A stretch of DNA of 20,395 nucleotides from an uncultured Alphaproteobacteria bacterium (GTDB lineage: Bacteria > Pseudomonadota > Alphaproteobacteria > Rs-D84): assembly GCA_904502245.1 (NCBI GenBank), contig CAJGDN010000015.1, positions 1 through 20,395 of the forward strand. Reading direction: 5' to 3'. Under the pieces are notes generated by a model. That model was not told the DNA's origin and ran no database searches. It saw only the letters and a list, made by a program, of their open reading frames with translations. The position numbers were made by a program, and so were the translations under genes. Shown here one piece after another: positions 6,935-15,500 of the stretch. Every line of letters starts with the position of its first letter. Positions within the stretch are counted from its first letter, which is position 1.

Positions 6935-8871
6935 CATTTGTTTTCTTTACTGAAACCTGTTTTTAGTTTGTCTGCAATATCACTTAGTGATATGTCATTG
7001 CTGTTGCTGACTAATTCTATGGTCGCGATAACACGACGGCATCGGGCATCGTTTGCCTTTTTATATACTTTTTCGATGCAGCTTGATTCCGCAGCGCCAG
7101 ATGTTGTAATCTTTGTTGCGTCAAAGCCGGCCGTAATGAATAAGTTTTTAATTGTCTTTGCGCGGTTTTCAGACAGCTTTTGATTGTTCATGTTGCTGCC
7201 TGTTTTGAACTGGGTACGATCAGTATGACCGACGATGTCAATTTTTGATATTTGTTGGATTGTATCGTTATCCAATGTGTTTTTTAGAGTTTCTATTATT
7301 TTTGTTGTTGTTTCTGCGTTTATATCTGATTTTCCAGGTTCAAATATCTTATCTGTTTCAAAGACTAGACTAAGGTCTTTTCCTTCTGTTTCCTTTTCTT
7401 CCTGGGCTTTGACGCATGCGCCGTTTGTTTGATTGTATCCTTGATTGCAAGAGCATTTGTTATTTGATTCTGATGCGTTGTCGATGCATTCGCATTCGTT
7501 GGCTTTTACAGCACCGCTAAGGTTACATTTGTTCGGTACACACTGATTATCTGAGTTATATTTTTGGTCATTTTCGCATGTTGTACATCCTGTTTCAATA
7601 AAGAAGCGTGCGTTTTCGTCTGTGCATGTGCAATCGGGGTATGTACCGCCAGATACCCCATTGAATTTATCGCTGTCACATGTTGGAGATGGCAGTGTGT
7701 CAATTTCAGATTGGGCTTTTTGTAGTTTCTTTTTGTATTTTTCTATAATTTCCTTGCTGTTTTCTTTTGGGGCGTTTTTGTTAATTAATTGGTTGCCGAC
7801 AATTCCGACGGCGGCACCGACACCAGCGGTGATTAAGCCAGTTTTTAATTGTTTGGCGGTTTCTTCTTTTTGTGCGGCCCATGCGATGGCATCGGGGCCA
7901 TCTGGGTTCTGTAATGCACGGGCCAGGGATGTAAATGCCCCGGATGTTTTGCCAATTGATACATCGTCATACAGACCAGATGTTGCCGCGTCCAGTATTG
8001 GTTCTGATTCAATCCCAGGGCGCATGTCTAATGCGGTTTTGCGTACTTTTAAATCATTGGCCAGATTGACGTATTCGCTGTATAAATTAATCAGTTCATT
8101 GCCACCGGGCAGTTGGACATCACGTTCGCCACCGGCAACACTTGTTCCGCCAAAGTTGCAACGGAATGTGGCCAGGTATGCACGCATGGCAGTTTCTGCA
8201 TCTTCGTCAGCGTTTTTTTCGGCCAATGCGGACATTGCCTGCATTCCGCCGATACCGGTTGCAGCCATGGTCGCACCACCCAACAGTTTATTTTCTGTGG
8301 ATTGCTCTTTTTCTTTCATTGCATCGACGTTTGCCTGTAATTCATCAAGTTTCTCTTGTGAATCCGCGTACGATAATTTTGGTGCAGATTCTTCAACATC
8401 GGTTATGTCGTCTGTGTTGTCTGTGTCGCTGATGTCTGTGTCGTTTTCTGTATCGTCGTCGTTTGCAGTTTTGGCTTTTTCTTTTTCCTTAGTCGCAGGG
8501 GTAGATTTGCTGTCTGTGTTTTTCTTTTTTACACATTTGTTCTTTGCGGAATCCCATTCTTCTTTATCGCCGCAATCTGCCCTGATGCAAGTGTTATTTT
8601 GCCATATTCCGCCGGCAGTTTCGCAGTTAGATATGGCTTTTTTTTCTTTGCGTGAGGTCTTTTCTTTGATTTCTTCTACTTCGGTTGTTGCTACATATTC
8701 TTCGGCCGCAGCAACATCATCGTTAAAAGCGTCATCTTCTGAGTAGTCGTCTGGAACCTCGATGGATTGTTCGGTTGTGGTTTCACCGGTTTCTGTGTTT
8801 GAAGTGTCAGCCCATGTATTAGTGCAGATAATACAAATGCATAATAGAAAAATTTTAAATATGTTTTTCAT
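6934..8871 (-). CDS. Exported protein with C-terminal OmpA-like peptidoglycan-binding domain and EGF-like Cys-rich stalk
   Basis: A 645-aa envelope protein. The signal peptide is 1-21 (NTWA|DT). A highly acidic leader follows, then a small cysteine cluster with CETAGGIW (83-90), an acidic Asp/Thr-rich linker (about 138-162) and a coiled coil. Two Gly/Ala-rich hydrophobic segments lie at about 198-216 and 345-363. An EGF-like region of closely spaced cysteines (398-487) precedes an OmpA/MotB-type domain (about 500-620) with GHTD (548-551), LSENRA (566-571) and C598/C611, comparable to the cysteine pair in OmpA. OmpA domains bind diaminopimelate in peptidoglycan, so the C-terminus probably anchors the protein to the wall. 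The hydrophobic segments could contact a membrane. No clear Shine-Dalgarno site precedes the ATG. It lies 48 bases after the 568-aa gene, probably in the same transcript. Confidence 0.9.
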   Translation of the reverse strand: MKNIFKIFLLCICIICTNTWADTSNTETGETTTEQSIEVPDDYSEDDAFNDDVAAAEEYVATTEVEEIKEKTSRKEKKAISNCETAGGIWQNNTCIRADCGDKEEWDSAKNKCVKKKNTDSKSTPATKEKEKAKTANDDDTENDTDISDTDNTDDITDVEESAPKLSYADSQEKLDELQANVDAMKEKEQSTENKLLGGATMAATGIGGMQAMSALAEKNADEDAETAMRAYLATFRCNFGGTSVAGGERDVQLPGGNELINLYSEYVNLANDLKVRKTALDMRPGIESEPILDAATSGLYDDVSIGKTSGAFTSLARALQNPDGPDAIAWAAQKEETAKQLKTGLITAGVGAAVGIVGNQLINKNAPKENSKEIIEKYKKKLQKAQSEIDTLPSPTCDSDKFNGVSGGTYPDCTCTDENARFFIETGCTTCENDQKYNSDNQCVPNKCNLSGAVKANECECIDNASESNNKCSCNQGYNQTNGACVKAQEEKETEGKDLSLVFETDKIFEPGKSDINAETTTKIIETLKNTLDNDTIQQISKIDIVGHTDRTQFKTGSNMNNQKLSENRAKTIKNLFITAGFDATKITTSGAAESSCIEKVYKKANDARCRRVIATIELVSNSNDISLSDIADKLKTGFSKENK

Positions 8872-8919
8872 AGTCGTTTATTTGTTTTTTATATATTCTT
8901 TTCTTTTTAATTAAAAAGA

Positions 8920-10626
8920 TTATGTGTTGCTGTTGCTGCCACTGTTAGAGCCGGAGGTTGTGCCACCGTCGCCGCCGTCACCGCCGTCACCGCCGTCGCC
9001 ACTTTCTTCGGATGTGTTTTCTTCTATAAATGCTTTGGCTTCTTTTGCGGCATCACCTTGTTCATCTTGTTTACTATTGTCTTCTGGAACTTCATTTTTA
9101 GGCTTTTTATTTTCGCCTTGTGTTTCGCTTTCGGGGCTTTCTGCGCTTTCTTCTTCTTCGTCTTTATCTTTCTTCTTTTTGTCTTTACCTTGTTCATCTT
9201 GTTTACTATTGTCTTCTGGAACTTCATTTTTAGGCTTTTTATTTTCGCCTTGTGTTTCGCTTTCGGGGCTTTCTGCGCTTTCTTCTTCTTCGTCTTTATC
9301 TTTCTTCTTTTTGTCTTTTTTCTTCTTACTCTTGTGGTCGGCGCATTCTGGGTCGTCTGGATATGCTTCACAATGTTCATCTTGGGCCTTGTCCAGTGCT
9401 TTTTCAGCCTTGGACCGGTCAACTGCACGATCAATTGCACCAGATGTAATTGCGCCGACACCAATGCCTAGGCCGGCACCCATAAATGCAGATGTTGCAG
9501 ATGATTGTTCGCGTGTAGCACGCAGGGCGTTTTCTTTGAATGTTGTAATGTCGACGCCAAACCAATTCTGGTCACAGTTAAATGAACTGCCGGCATATGC
9601 TTTCTTGGAGGCGTACAGCGTTCCTTGGTCTCCGGCATAGAAATTAATTGTGTAAACACAATCCAGTGTGCGTTCGTCAAACATTGCGCCCAATCGACCA
9701 CATGTTTCGCGCATTGCGTCGCGCAGATCATACAGACGCTGTTCATCACGTTGAACTGCTTTTTCTGCGTCTTGGCGGACGGTGCCGAATGCCTCCATCA
9801 TACGTGAGGCCAGACCATTGTCTTGTTGTGTGCATTTTTTTGCAATTTTTTCACATTTTTGAATTGCTTTGTCTCCGGCCTTTTTCCCCAGACACTTTGT
9901 AAATGTTGTGCCGCATTCTGTAAATATGCAATCGTTGTATGAATTTCCGCATTCGATAATAGCGTTGTATCCAGAAATGCTGGCGTTCAGGTCACGGTCG
10001 GCTTTAATCTCGGTCGTGAACAGTGAGTATTCATGTCCGGTGCAGGGCAGATCGCGACGACATAAATCCATTTTGTTGCCCCATGATGTGTCTGTGTCGC
10101 CGGCGCATTTTGAATAGTCTTTGCCGCATTTTTCCTGCATGCAGGCGCGCAGTCCTGTGTCACATGCATTTTTTCCAGATGCGGATGCTGCTTGGATTTT
10201 TTTTGATGCAGCAGATATTTCGTCTTCTGCGTCCAGGGCGGCGCGTTGTGCACGGATTTTTGCCGCCAGGTCAGATGAACTGGTGTCGGAATCGGATGTG
10301 GTGTCTTGAATTACTTCGCTGAATTGAGAAGATTTGTTTTCGATGATTTCTGGTTCTTCATAGATTTCTTCTTCATAAATTTCTTCCTCAAAAAACCCTT
10401 CTGTTTCTGGTGGTGTTTCTTGGTCGGTGGTTGCTGATTGTTCTGCATTTTGTTCTGATTGAATCCGAACAGTCATTGTGGGCATGCGTGATTCGGATGC
10501 TGCAGGGCGTTGCTTGTTACTGCGGGATACAACGGCGGCATCACAATTGGTTGTGCCAAATGAAAACATTAATGCACACAGCATAAATGCTTTTGTTAGT
10601 CCGAGATATTTTGTGTCAATTGTCAT
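8920..10626 (-). CDS. Exported Cys-rich protein with RMPTM motif, two twin C-x6-C modules and acidic/lysine repeats
   Basis: Unknown function; 568 aa. The signal peptide is about 1-31 (NCDA|AV), and RMPTM falls at 47-51, the same positions as in the 640-aa protein. An acidic region with EEIYEEEIYEE (80-90) comes next. Two cysteine modules have identical spacing: C155-x6-C162-x4-C167-x6-C174 and C226-x6-C233-x4-C238-x6-C245, ending CGKDYSKC and CGTTFTKC. FNCDQNWFGV (349-358) and a glycine zipper (382-398) parallel the 640-aa protein. The tail is low complexity: two identical 44-residue Lys/Glu/Pro/Ser repeats (437-524), then GDGGDGGDGGDGG and a Ser/Asn end. It starts 20 bases after the stop of the 289-aa gene, with only a weak GGGA upstream, so co-transcription and perhaps coupled translation are likely. 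Confidence 0.87.
   Translation of the reverse strand: MTIDTKYLGLTKAFMLCALMFSFGTTNCDAAVVSRSNKQRPAASESRMPTMTVRIQSEQNAEQSATTDQETPPETEGFFEEEIYEEEIYEEPEIIENKSSQFSEVIQDTTSDSDTSSSDLAAKIRAQRAALDAEDEISAASKKIQAASASGKNACDTGLRACMQEKCGKDYSKCAGDTDTSWGNKMDLCRRDLPCTGHEYSLFTTEIKADRDLNASISGYNAIIECGNSYNDCIFTECGTTFTKCLGKKAGDKAIQKCEKIAKKCTQQDNGLASRMMEAFGTVRQDAEKAVQRDEQRLYDLRDAMRETCGRLGAMFDERTLDCVYTINFYAGDQGTLYASKKAYAGSSFNCDQNWFGVDITTFKENALRATREQSSATSAFMGAGLGIGVGAITSGAIDRAVDRSKAEKALDKAQDEHCEAYPDDPECADHKSKKKKDKKKKDKDEEEESAESPESETQGENKKPKNEVPEDNSKQDEQGKDKKKKDKDEEEESAESPESETQGENKKPKNEVPEDNSKQDEQGDAAKEAKAFIEENTSEESGDGGDGGDGGDGGTTSGSNSGSNSNT
8963..9000 (-). repeat. Short GC-rich tandem repeat encoding (Gly-Asp-Gly)n
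   Basis: About four copies of a nine-base unit (plus-strand CCGCCGTCA or near variants) encode the DGGDGGDGG tail of the 568-aa protein. Its GC richness stands out in AT-rich surroundings, and length variation by slippage would stay in frame. Confidence 0.8.
9055..9318 (-). repeat. Perfect 132-bp tandem duplication inside the 568-aa gene
   Basis: 9055-9186 and 9187-9318 appear identical base for base and encode two identical 44-residue units (residues 437-480 and 481-524, KDKKKKDKD...KQDEQG). The period is a multiple of three, so gain or loss of copies keeps the frame. Identity at third codon positions indicates recent or ongoing homogenisation. Confidence 0.92.
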
Positions 10627-10646
10627 GTTTTTTGTTTTTCCCGTGT

Positions 10647-11516
10647 TTAATCAATTGTTGCGCATGCAGTGTCATAGAATTTGCATAAACCGATTGCGGC
10701 TGCTTTTTCTGATTCATAGCCGTCGCCACATTTGTTTGGCATGTTGCGTGCACATACGGTTTCGACGCATGTGTCGCGGTCTGTGTTGTCGGCGCAACCG
10801 GATTTAATAGATGATAATTTCTTTTCACGTGCAGTTTTGTATGCGGCGATGATTTGGTTTAACACATTGTCTGTGTTTTTTATTGTGTCATCACGTGCGC
10901 CAGCCAGTGATTTACGTATTTCAGATACATAATCATTGCAACCGGCTGCTTCGACGCTGCATGATGCAAATACGCGGTCAAAGTCTGCGTCGGTCGAACA
11001 TTTGCGATAATCAGCGGTACAATTTCTGTCTGCAATCATGCAGGCGGTGATTTCTGATTGACATGATGTCTTGGTTTTCTTTTTCGAAACCTGATCCAGT
11101 GTTTTTTCCATCTTGGCTGAAACGCCAGCCGCTTTGCATGATTGTTCGATTAATTTGTCATAAGTGTCGGTGATATCGTCAATTGTGCAACCTGATACTT
11201 TCTTGATGCATTGTTTTGTTGCCCATGCATAGCGTTCACCAGGGTCTGTTGGTGCGCTTTTCAGTTCTTTGTCACTGATGTTGTATTTTGTCGATGTGCC
11301 GACCGAGACGGCCTTAATCCCCTTTTTTTCGGATGGTGGTGTGCCGGCAGACGATGTGCCGCAATATTGACATCGGGCGGCAGGGTTTGTAGATACATTA
11401 ATCGCACATGCAGAATCCAGACAACGTGTCAGGTTTGCGCGTGAACATTTGGCCACAGCATGCGCGTTCGTGCATAACAGTGCGGCGGATAAAAAAAATA
11501 ATATTTGTGTTTTCAT
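10647..11516 (-). CDS. Exported Cys-rich protein with heptad cysteine ladder, first gene of the cluster
   Basis: Unknown function; 289 aa. The signal peptide is 1-20 (NAHA|VA). An N-terminal module C24, C32, C37, C49, C52 (CLDSAC then RCQYC) resembles the CMDSFC/CMDQFC modules of the 945- and 887-aa proteins. A perfect ladder C152/159/166/173 ends CTADYRKC, matching the CGxDYxKC ends in the 945- and 568-aa proteins. Other seven-spaced pairs are C103/C110 and C186/C193. Helical, Lys-rich segments lie between the clusters. It is the simplest member of the family in this window and heads the minus-strand group, with its own promoter and a GAGAG ribosome-binding site. It diverges from the lipoprotein gene at 11648. 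Confidence 0.87.
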   Translation of the reverse strand: MKTQILFFLSAALLCTNAHAVAKCSRANLTRCLDSACAINVSTNPAARCQYCGTSSAGTPPSEKKGIKAVSVGTSTKYNISDKELKSAPTDPGERYAWATKQCIKKVSGCTIDDITDTYDKLIEQSCKAAGVSAKMEKTLDQVSKKKTKTSCQSEITACMIADRNCTADYRKCSTDADFDRVFASCSVEAAGCNDYVSEIRKSLAGARDDTIKNTDNVLNQIIAAYKTAREKKLSSIKSGCADNTDRDTCVETVCARNMPNKCGDGYESEKAAAIGLCKFYDTACATID

Positions 11517-11533
11517 TTTCTCTCTTGGGTGTG

Positions 11534-11561
11534 ATTATATCAAAAAATGCCGGGCACGCAA
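11534..11561 (-). promoter_or_regulatory. Promoter of the 289-568-645 gene group
   Basis: Minus-strand TATAAT (11539-11534) with TTGCGT (11561-11556) 16 bases upstream. The predicted transcript begins about 10 bases before the ribosome-binding site. It is divergent from the lipoprotein promoter 28 bases away. Confidence 0.6.
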
Positions 11562-11588
11562 AGAAAAAAAGAAATTTTTATAAAACGG

Positions 11589-11617
11589 TTGACAAATGCA
11601 AATAGTTTGTCTATATT
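11589..11617 (+). promoter_or_regulatory. Near-consensus promoter of the lipoprotein gene
   Basis: TTGACA (11589-11594), exactly 17 bases, TATATT (11612-11617). The transcript would start near 11624, followed by AAAAGGA as ribosome-binding site before the ATG at 11648. This predicts strong expression. Confidence 0.85.
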
Positions 11618-11647
11618 TTGAGTTGTACAAAGTCAAAAGGATAAAAA

Positions 11648-12451
11648 ATGGCAAAATTTGATACAAAATGGTTGTGTGCACGTGTTCCGGCGGCATTTGT
11701 TGTTTTGTTGCTGGTGGGATGTAGTGCTACGAAATGCAATGATCAGGTTGCATCGGTAAAAGAAAGTACAGATGTTCAAAATAATGCATGTGTATGCAAG
11801 GTCTGTGAATTAAAGGATTCTATTAAAGTATTAAATTTGAAAAATCAGGAACTGAATGTTGCATTGGAAAAATGCGAAAAGTCTAAGAAAAAAACAGTGA
11901 AATCAAAAGTTGCAACTGCTGATTCTGTAAACTGGAAAAATACGGTTGCAAAAGAATCTGATAAGCCGGTTATTAAGAATAATTATGTGCCGTCTTGTCC
12001 TGTTTGTCCGATTAAGCGTGATGTAGCAAATGTACCTGTTGTGGCGGATTCTGTGGTTAACAGTAAGGCGAGTGTTGTTTTGGATGCGTCTTGTAATAAC
12101 GGAGTTGTTGTTATTGATAATGATCCAACAGAAACAGTTATTAAGTTCAGTAATGGTTCTGTAAATAATGGCAGTGTCGTTGTTGGTGGTAGCGCAAAAG
12201 GTAATGTAAAGTCAAAGAATGCAAAAGTTGAAATTGATGCATCTTGCAACAATGGCAATGTTGTTGTTGATAATGCGCCAACTAATGTTGATGTCTCTTT
12301 GGGGACAAATTCTGTAAATAATGGTGCAATTGTTGTTGGTGATGAAAATACAATTTGTACAGTCACGCCAGATACAATTGTTCGATTTATGAAAACAGAA
12401 GAAACAATTGTTAAGTGTCGCGTTGTGACAAAACAACGTCTGTATAAATAA
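11648..12451 (+). CDS. Lipoprotein with duplicated Asn/Val-rich beta repeat
   Basis: A 267-aa protein I cannot name. The lipobox LVGC (22-25) after a hydrophobic stretch marks lipid attachment at C25, and Ser at +2 favours outer-membrane sorting by the usual enterobacterial rule. Cysteines cluster at 30, 48, 50, 53 and 76. A short coiled coil (about 52-80) of LKDSIKVLNLKNQELNVAL type resembles the Lpp-like trimerising or linker segments of cell-wall lipoproteins. The C-terminal half holds two copies of a roughly 40-residue unit 51 residues apart (DASCNNG at 146/197, SVNNG at 171/222), each with alternating Val strands that suggest a small beta-solenoid. It has a strong promoter and terminator and is transcribed alone. 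Confidence 0.85.
   Translation: MAKFDTKWLCARVPAAFVVLLLVGCSATKCNDQVASVKESTDVQNNACVCKVCELKDSIKVLNLKNQELNVALEKCEKSKKKTVKSKVATADSVNWKNTVAKESDKPVIKNNYVPSCPVCPIKRDVANVPVVADSVVNSKASVVLDASCNNGVVVIDNDPTETVIKFSNGSVNNGSVVVGGSAKGNVKSKNAKVEIDASCNNGNVVVDNAPTNVDVSLGTNSVNNGAIVVGDENTICTVTPDTIVRFMKTEETIVKCRVVTKQRLYK
12068..12340 (+). repeat. Two-copy internal repeat of the lipoprotein
   Basis: Residues 141-180 and 192-231 share the pattern DASCNNG, then VVxDN, then SVNNG, then (S/A)xVVG with the same internal spacing. The protein copies are clearly related but the DNA has diverged, so this is an older duplication than the one at 9055-9318. Confidence 0.8.
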
Positions 12452-12464
12452 GTTTTGTCAGCTG

Positions 12465-12500
12465 AAAAAAACAGTCTGCAGTTTTGCAGACTGTTTTTTA
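12465..12500 (+). terminator. Strong rho-independent terminator after the lipoprotein gene
   Basis: Ten-pair stem ACAGTCTGCA / TGCAGACTGT (12471-12480, 12485-12494) with GTTT loop, extended by flanking A/T pairs and a six-T tail. Confidence 0.93.
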
Positions 12501-12579
12501 ATGTTTTTAATGTTTTTTTATGTGGACGAAAAAATAATCTTATGATAAAATTTATTTTGTTATATAAAAGAGAATGTAG

Positions 12580-15500
12580 ATGAAGTTTATCAGATTATTG
12601 GTTTTTGCTTTGTTTTTTGCGCCCTTTGCATCATTTGCGGCCGGTGTTGAATTTACAATGGCGGCACAATTATTGGCAGCAGCCAAGGCGGCAGATATTC
12701 AGCAGGTGCAAAGTCTGGTAAATGCAGGCGCTGATGTTAATTTTGTTGATTCAACAGGTGTGTCGATTGTTTGTACTGCTTTGATGAATAATGATACACG
12801 TGCAGCCCAGATTCTACAGATGTATGGTGCAGATGCGTCAAAATGCGATCGGCAAATTCGTCAGTATAATAATCGAAATAAAACAAAGGGAGGGGGCGGA
12901 TTATTTAGCGGACTGTCGTCTGCCCAGACCATTAGTTTAGCGGCGGCGGGTGCCGCCGTTGTTGTAGGGGGGCTGTTGTTATTAACGGATGTGCTGGATC
13001 CGGGTAATGATAATAATAATTCGGCTAGTGGAGATCGTCCGAATCACAATAATGGTAATAATGGTGGAACAGGAACAGCGACTGCATCTTTGACTGTGCC
13101 GTATAGTCCTGCTTATTTGGGTGTAGATGGAAAAATTAATCCCAGCAGTGCAACGTATCAAGAGAATTTAACCTTGTGGAATCCAAGCGCAGGCGGTATT
13201 CGTGCGCTGGATTTTAATTATTTCAGACCAAGTGTTCAGCCCGAAAATAATTATTTAAAAGATGGAATTTCGGTGCCTTTGCAGAATTATCTGTTGATGA
13301 TGCATGGTTACTCTGCGTTTGCAAATGAATATTTGGGACAGGCTATTTTCCGTGACACGGCCAGTCGAAATCCTGTTTTACTGGGTAATTCGTCAACGGG
13401 TGGTTTGCCTGTGCGTGTGTCTTTGATTACAGATAATGGAATCAGTACAACGGGATCTGCGGCGCGTGGTGATGGTATTGTATATGCTGACAGTGCCGCG
13501 GCGACAGCTGAAACGCATACGCTTGATAAATATTTAAATTTTAATGCCCCTGTTGCGGGTGTGTTGGGAACAGAAATTTCAGGATTTGATTTTTCTGGCT
13601 CTGGGACTGCATTGAACCCTTTTGCAAACTCATATGATACTGCGTTGGGCAAGATTGTTGGAGGATGGAATGCAGGTGGGCGTGTATATGGTGATTTGTT
13701 TGGTTTTGTGCCAAATGGTCGTTTGGGAATATTTAGAACCGGTGGTGGTAAGTATTGGCAGAATATAAGTGACCCAACCAGTGGTGCGGTTGTTGGAAAT
13801 TTGGTTGATGGAGCGTCGGGTACATCTGATGTGATAGAGCCGGGGGATACAATTACATTAAATGGTGTGACGTACAGTTTGTCTTTGGCGACATCAGGTA
13901 CTTCTGTGACAGAACCGACAATTACAATTAATGGAAAAACATATCTTGTTCCAGCGGAAAGTACAATGATGCGTGGTGAATGCGTGGGGGATGAATGTGC
14001 GGACGTGTCAGATATTGCGATTTATGTTGGTACAGATGGTTTTTATTATGTAAATACAACTGGTGGTGAATCGGCAGATGCGGTTTATATGGTTCAAGAT
14101 AATAATATTTATGCGCAAAAAGAATTGGTCGAATCGGATTACAAAAATTTTGAGGCAATGCGACAAGCGTTAAGTATTAGTAATGTTTTGGCAAATGTAT
14201 CTGTTTTGGATGTGTCGCGTGATGCGTCTTACTTGACGGTGCGTGATATGCCAGCAGCTTTGGCATTAAGTAACGCAACCAATGCAGAAACTTTTGTGTC
14301 ACTGATTAATTCTGTTTACGATAAAAATAATGTTGATGTGACGTCCCAGGGCGCATATGCGAATATGATGTTTAATGCTTACAGTGCGTCTGCACCGATA
14401 ATGCTTATGCCTGCAGGTGAATTTAATTTTGGTCAATCATTATCTGTATTGGATGCAACTTTTGAAAATTATGCACCTTTGTTGTATGGAAATAATCTGG
14501 AACATATGTTTATGACAGTGGTTGCAGTTCGTCATGCCAAGGGGACTGAGTCTGCGGACTCTATTTCAGGATATGGAAATGGTACTGGGGCTTCTTTTGG
14601 ACCATTGTATTTGTCTATGTGGGAAGACGCAGAAGGTAACATGTTTCAGTCACGTAAATGCGGTGTTACAGGTACAGGTCAAGGGGGAATTGATCCATGG
14701 TGTTTTGCTGCGGCGGGCGCAACGTCTGAGATGGCCACGGCCAGTGCGGCTGGTGCGGTTGCTGCGTTAAAAGGTGCATTTGATTATATGTCTAATCCAC
14801 AAATATTTATGCTGATGGCATTGACAGCAGATGGATATTTATTGGGGGCAGATCCGGCCGGTAATGTGTTTACTGTGGATACTTTGGCAGGATATTTAAA
14901 ATCTATGTATTCTTTACCACAGGAATACTATGCAGATACTTTGACATCAGAACAATATTTAAAGGCGTTCGCAGAAGTTTATGGTTATGGATTAATAAAT
15001 TTGGAACGTGCAATGACACCATCGCATTCGATTTATTTCTATGATGGAAATAATATTGTATCGGGAAATGGTAACGCATATTGGCGGGCTGCTTCAAACA
15101 CAGTTTTTCGACCATCTGCAACGTTAAGTTTGCGTGGGGCATCAATCAGTGCACCGTTTTTTGATATTTTGAAAAGTGCGGATGGAAAAATTTCCATGCC
15201 ACGTGTGTGGGAAAATAAATTTTCTTTTGGTGCGTCTGATGAACGTGGTTTGTATATGGGGGATGTCTTGGGTGATTTTATGGTTGGGCGTGACGAAACA
15301 CGACAGTCAAAGATTGGTGATATCTCTTTTGCAATGACCATATCACCGCGTGCATATAATGATAATATGTCGGGATTGGATACAATGAAATTGGGGTATG
15401 CTTTGGGTGATTGGAATATGTCGGCATCTTATCAGCATTATTTGACCGATGGTATGTCACGATTTAGAGGTGCGGTAAATCCAATTTTGTCTTTGGCTTC

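Noticed and set aside
7622..8746. Long open frame on the plus strand opposite the OmpA-domain gene
   Set aside because: It lies entirely antisense to a well-supported gene, has Ser/Phe/Val-rich mirror composition, and lacks a ribosome-binding site. It is a shadow of the codon bias.
8872..8919. Terminator between the 568- and 645-aa genes
   Set aside because: The only palindrome is the AT-only CTTTTTAATTAAAAAG with no GC stem, too weak to call; co-transcription is more likely.
9055..9318. CRISPR-like or noncoding repeat array
   Set aside because: Only two directly adjacent copies without spacers, in frame inside a coding sequence.
8924..9640. Ser/Phe/Leu-rich open frame opposite the 568-aa gene
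   Set aside because: Its repeats are only the complement of the 132-bp and GDG repeats, and it has no ribosome-binding site.
10597..10599. Lipobox in the 568-aa protein around NC (27-28) in its signal region
   Set aside because: The residues before the cysteine (GTTN) do not fit a lipobox; an ordinary signal peptidase I site fits better.
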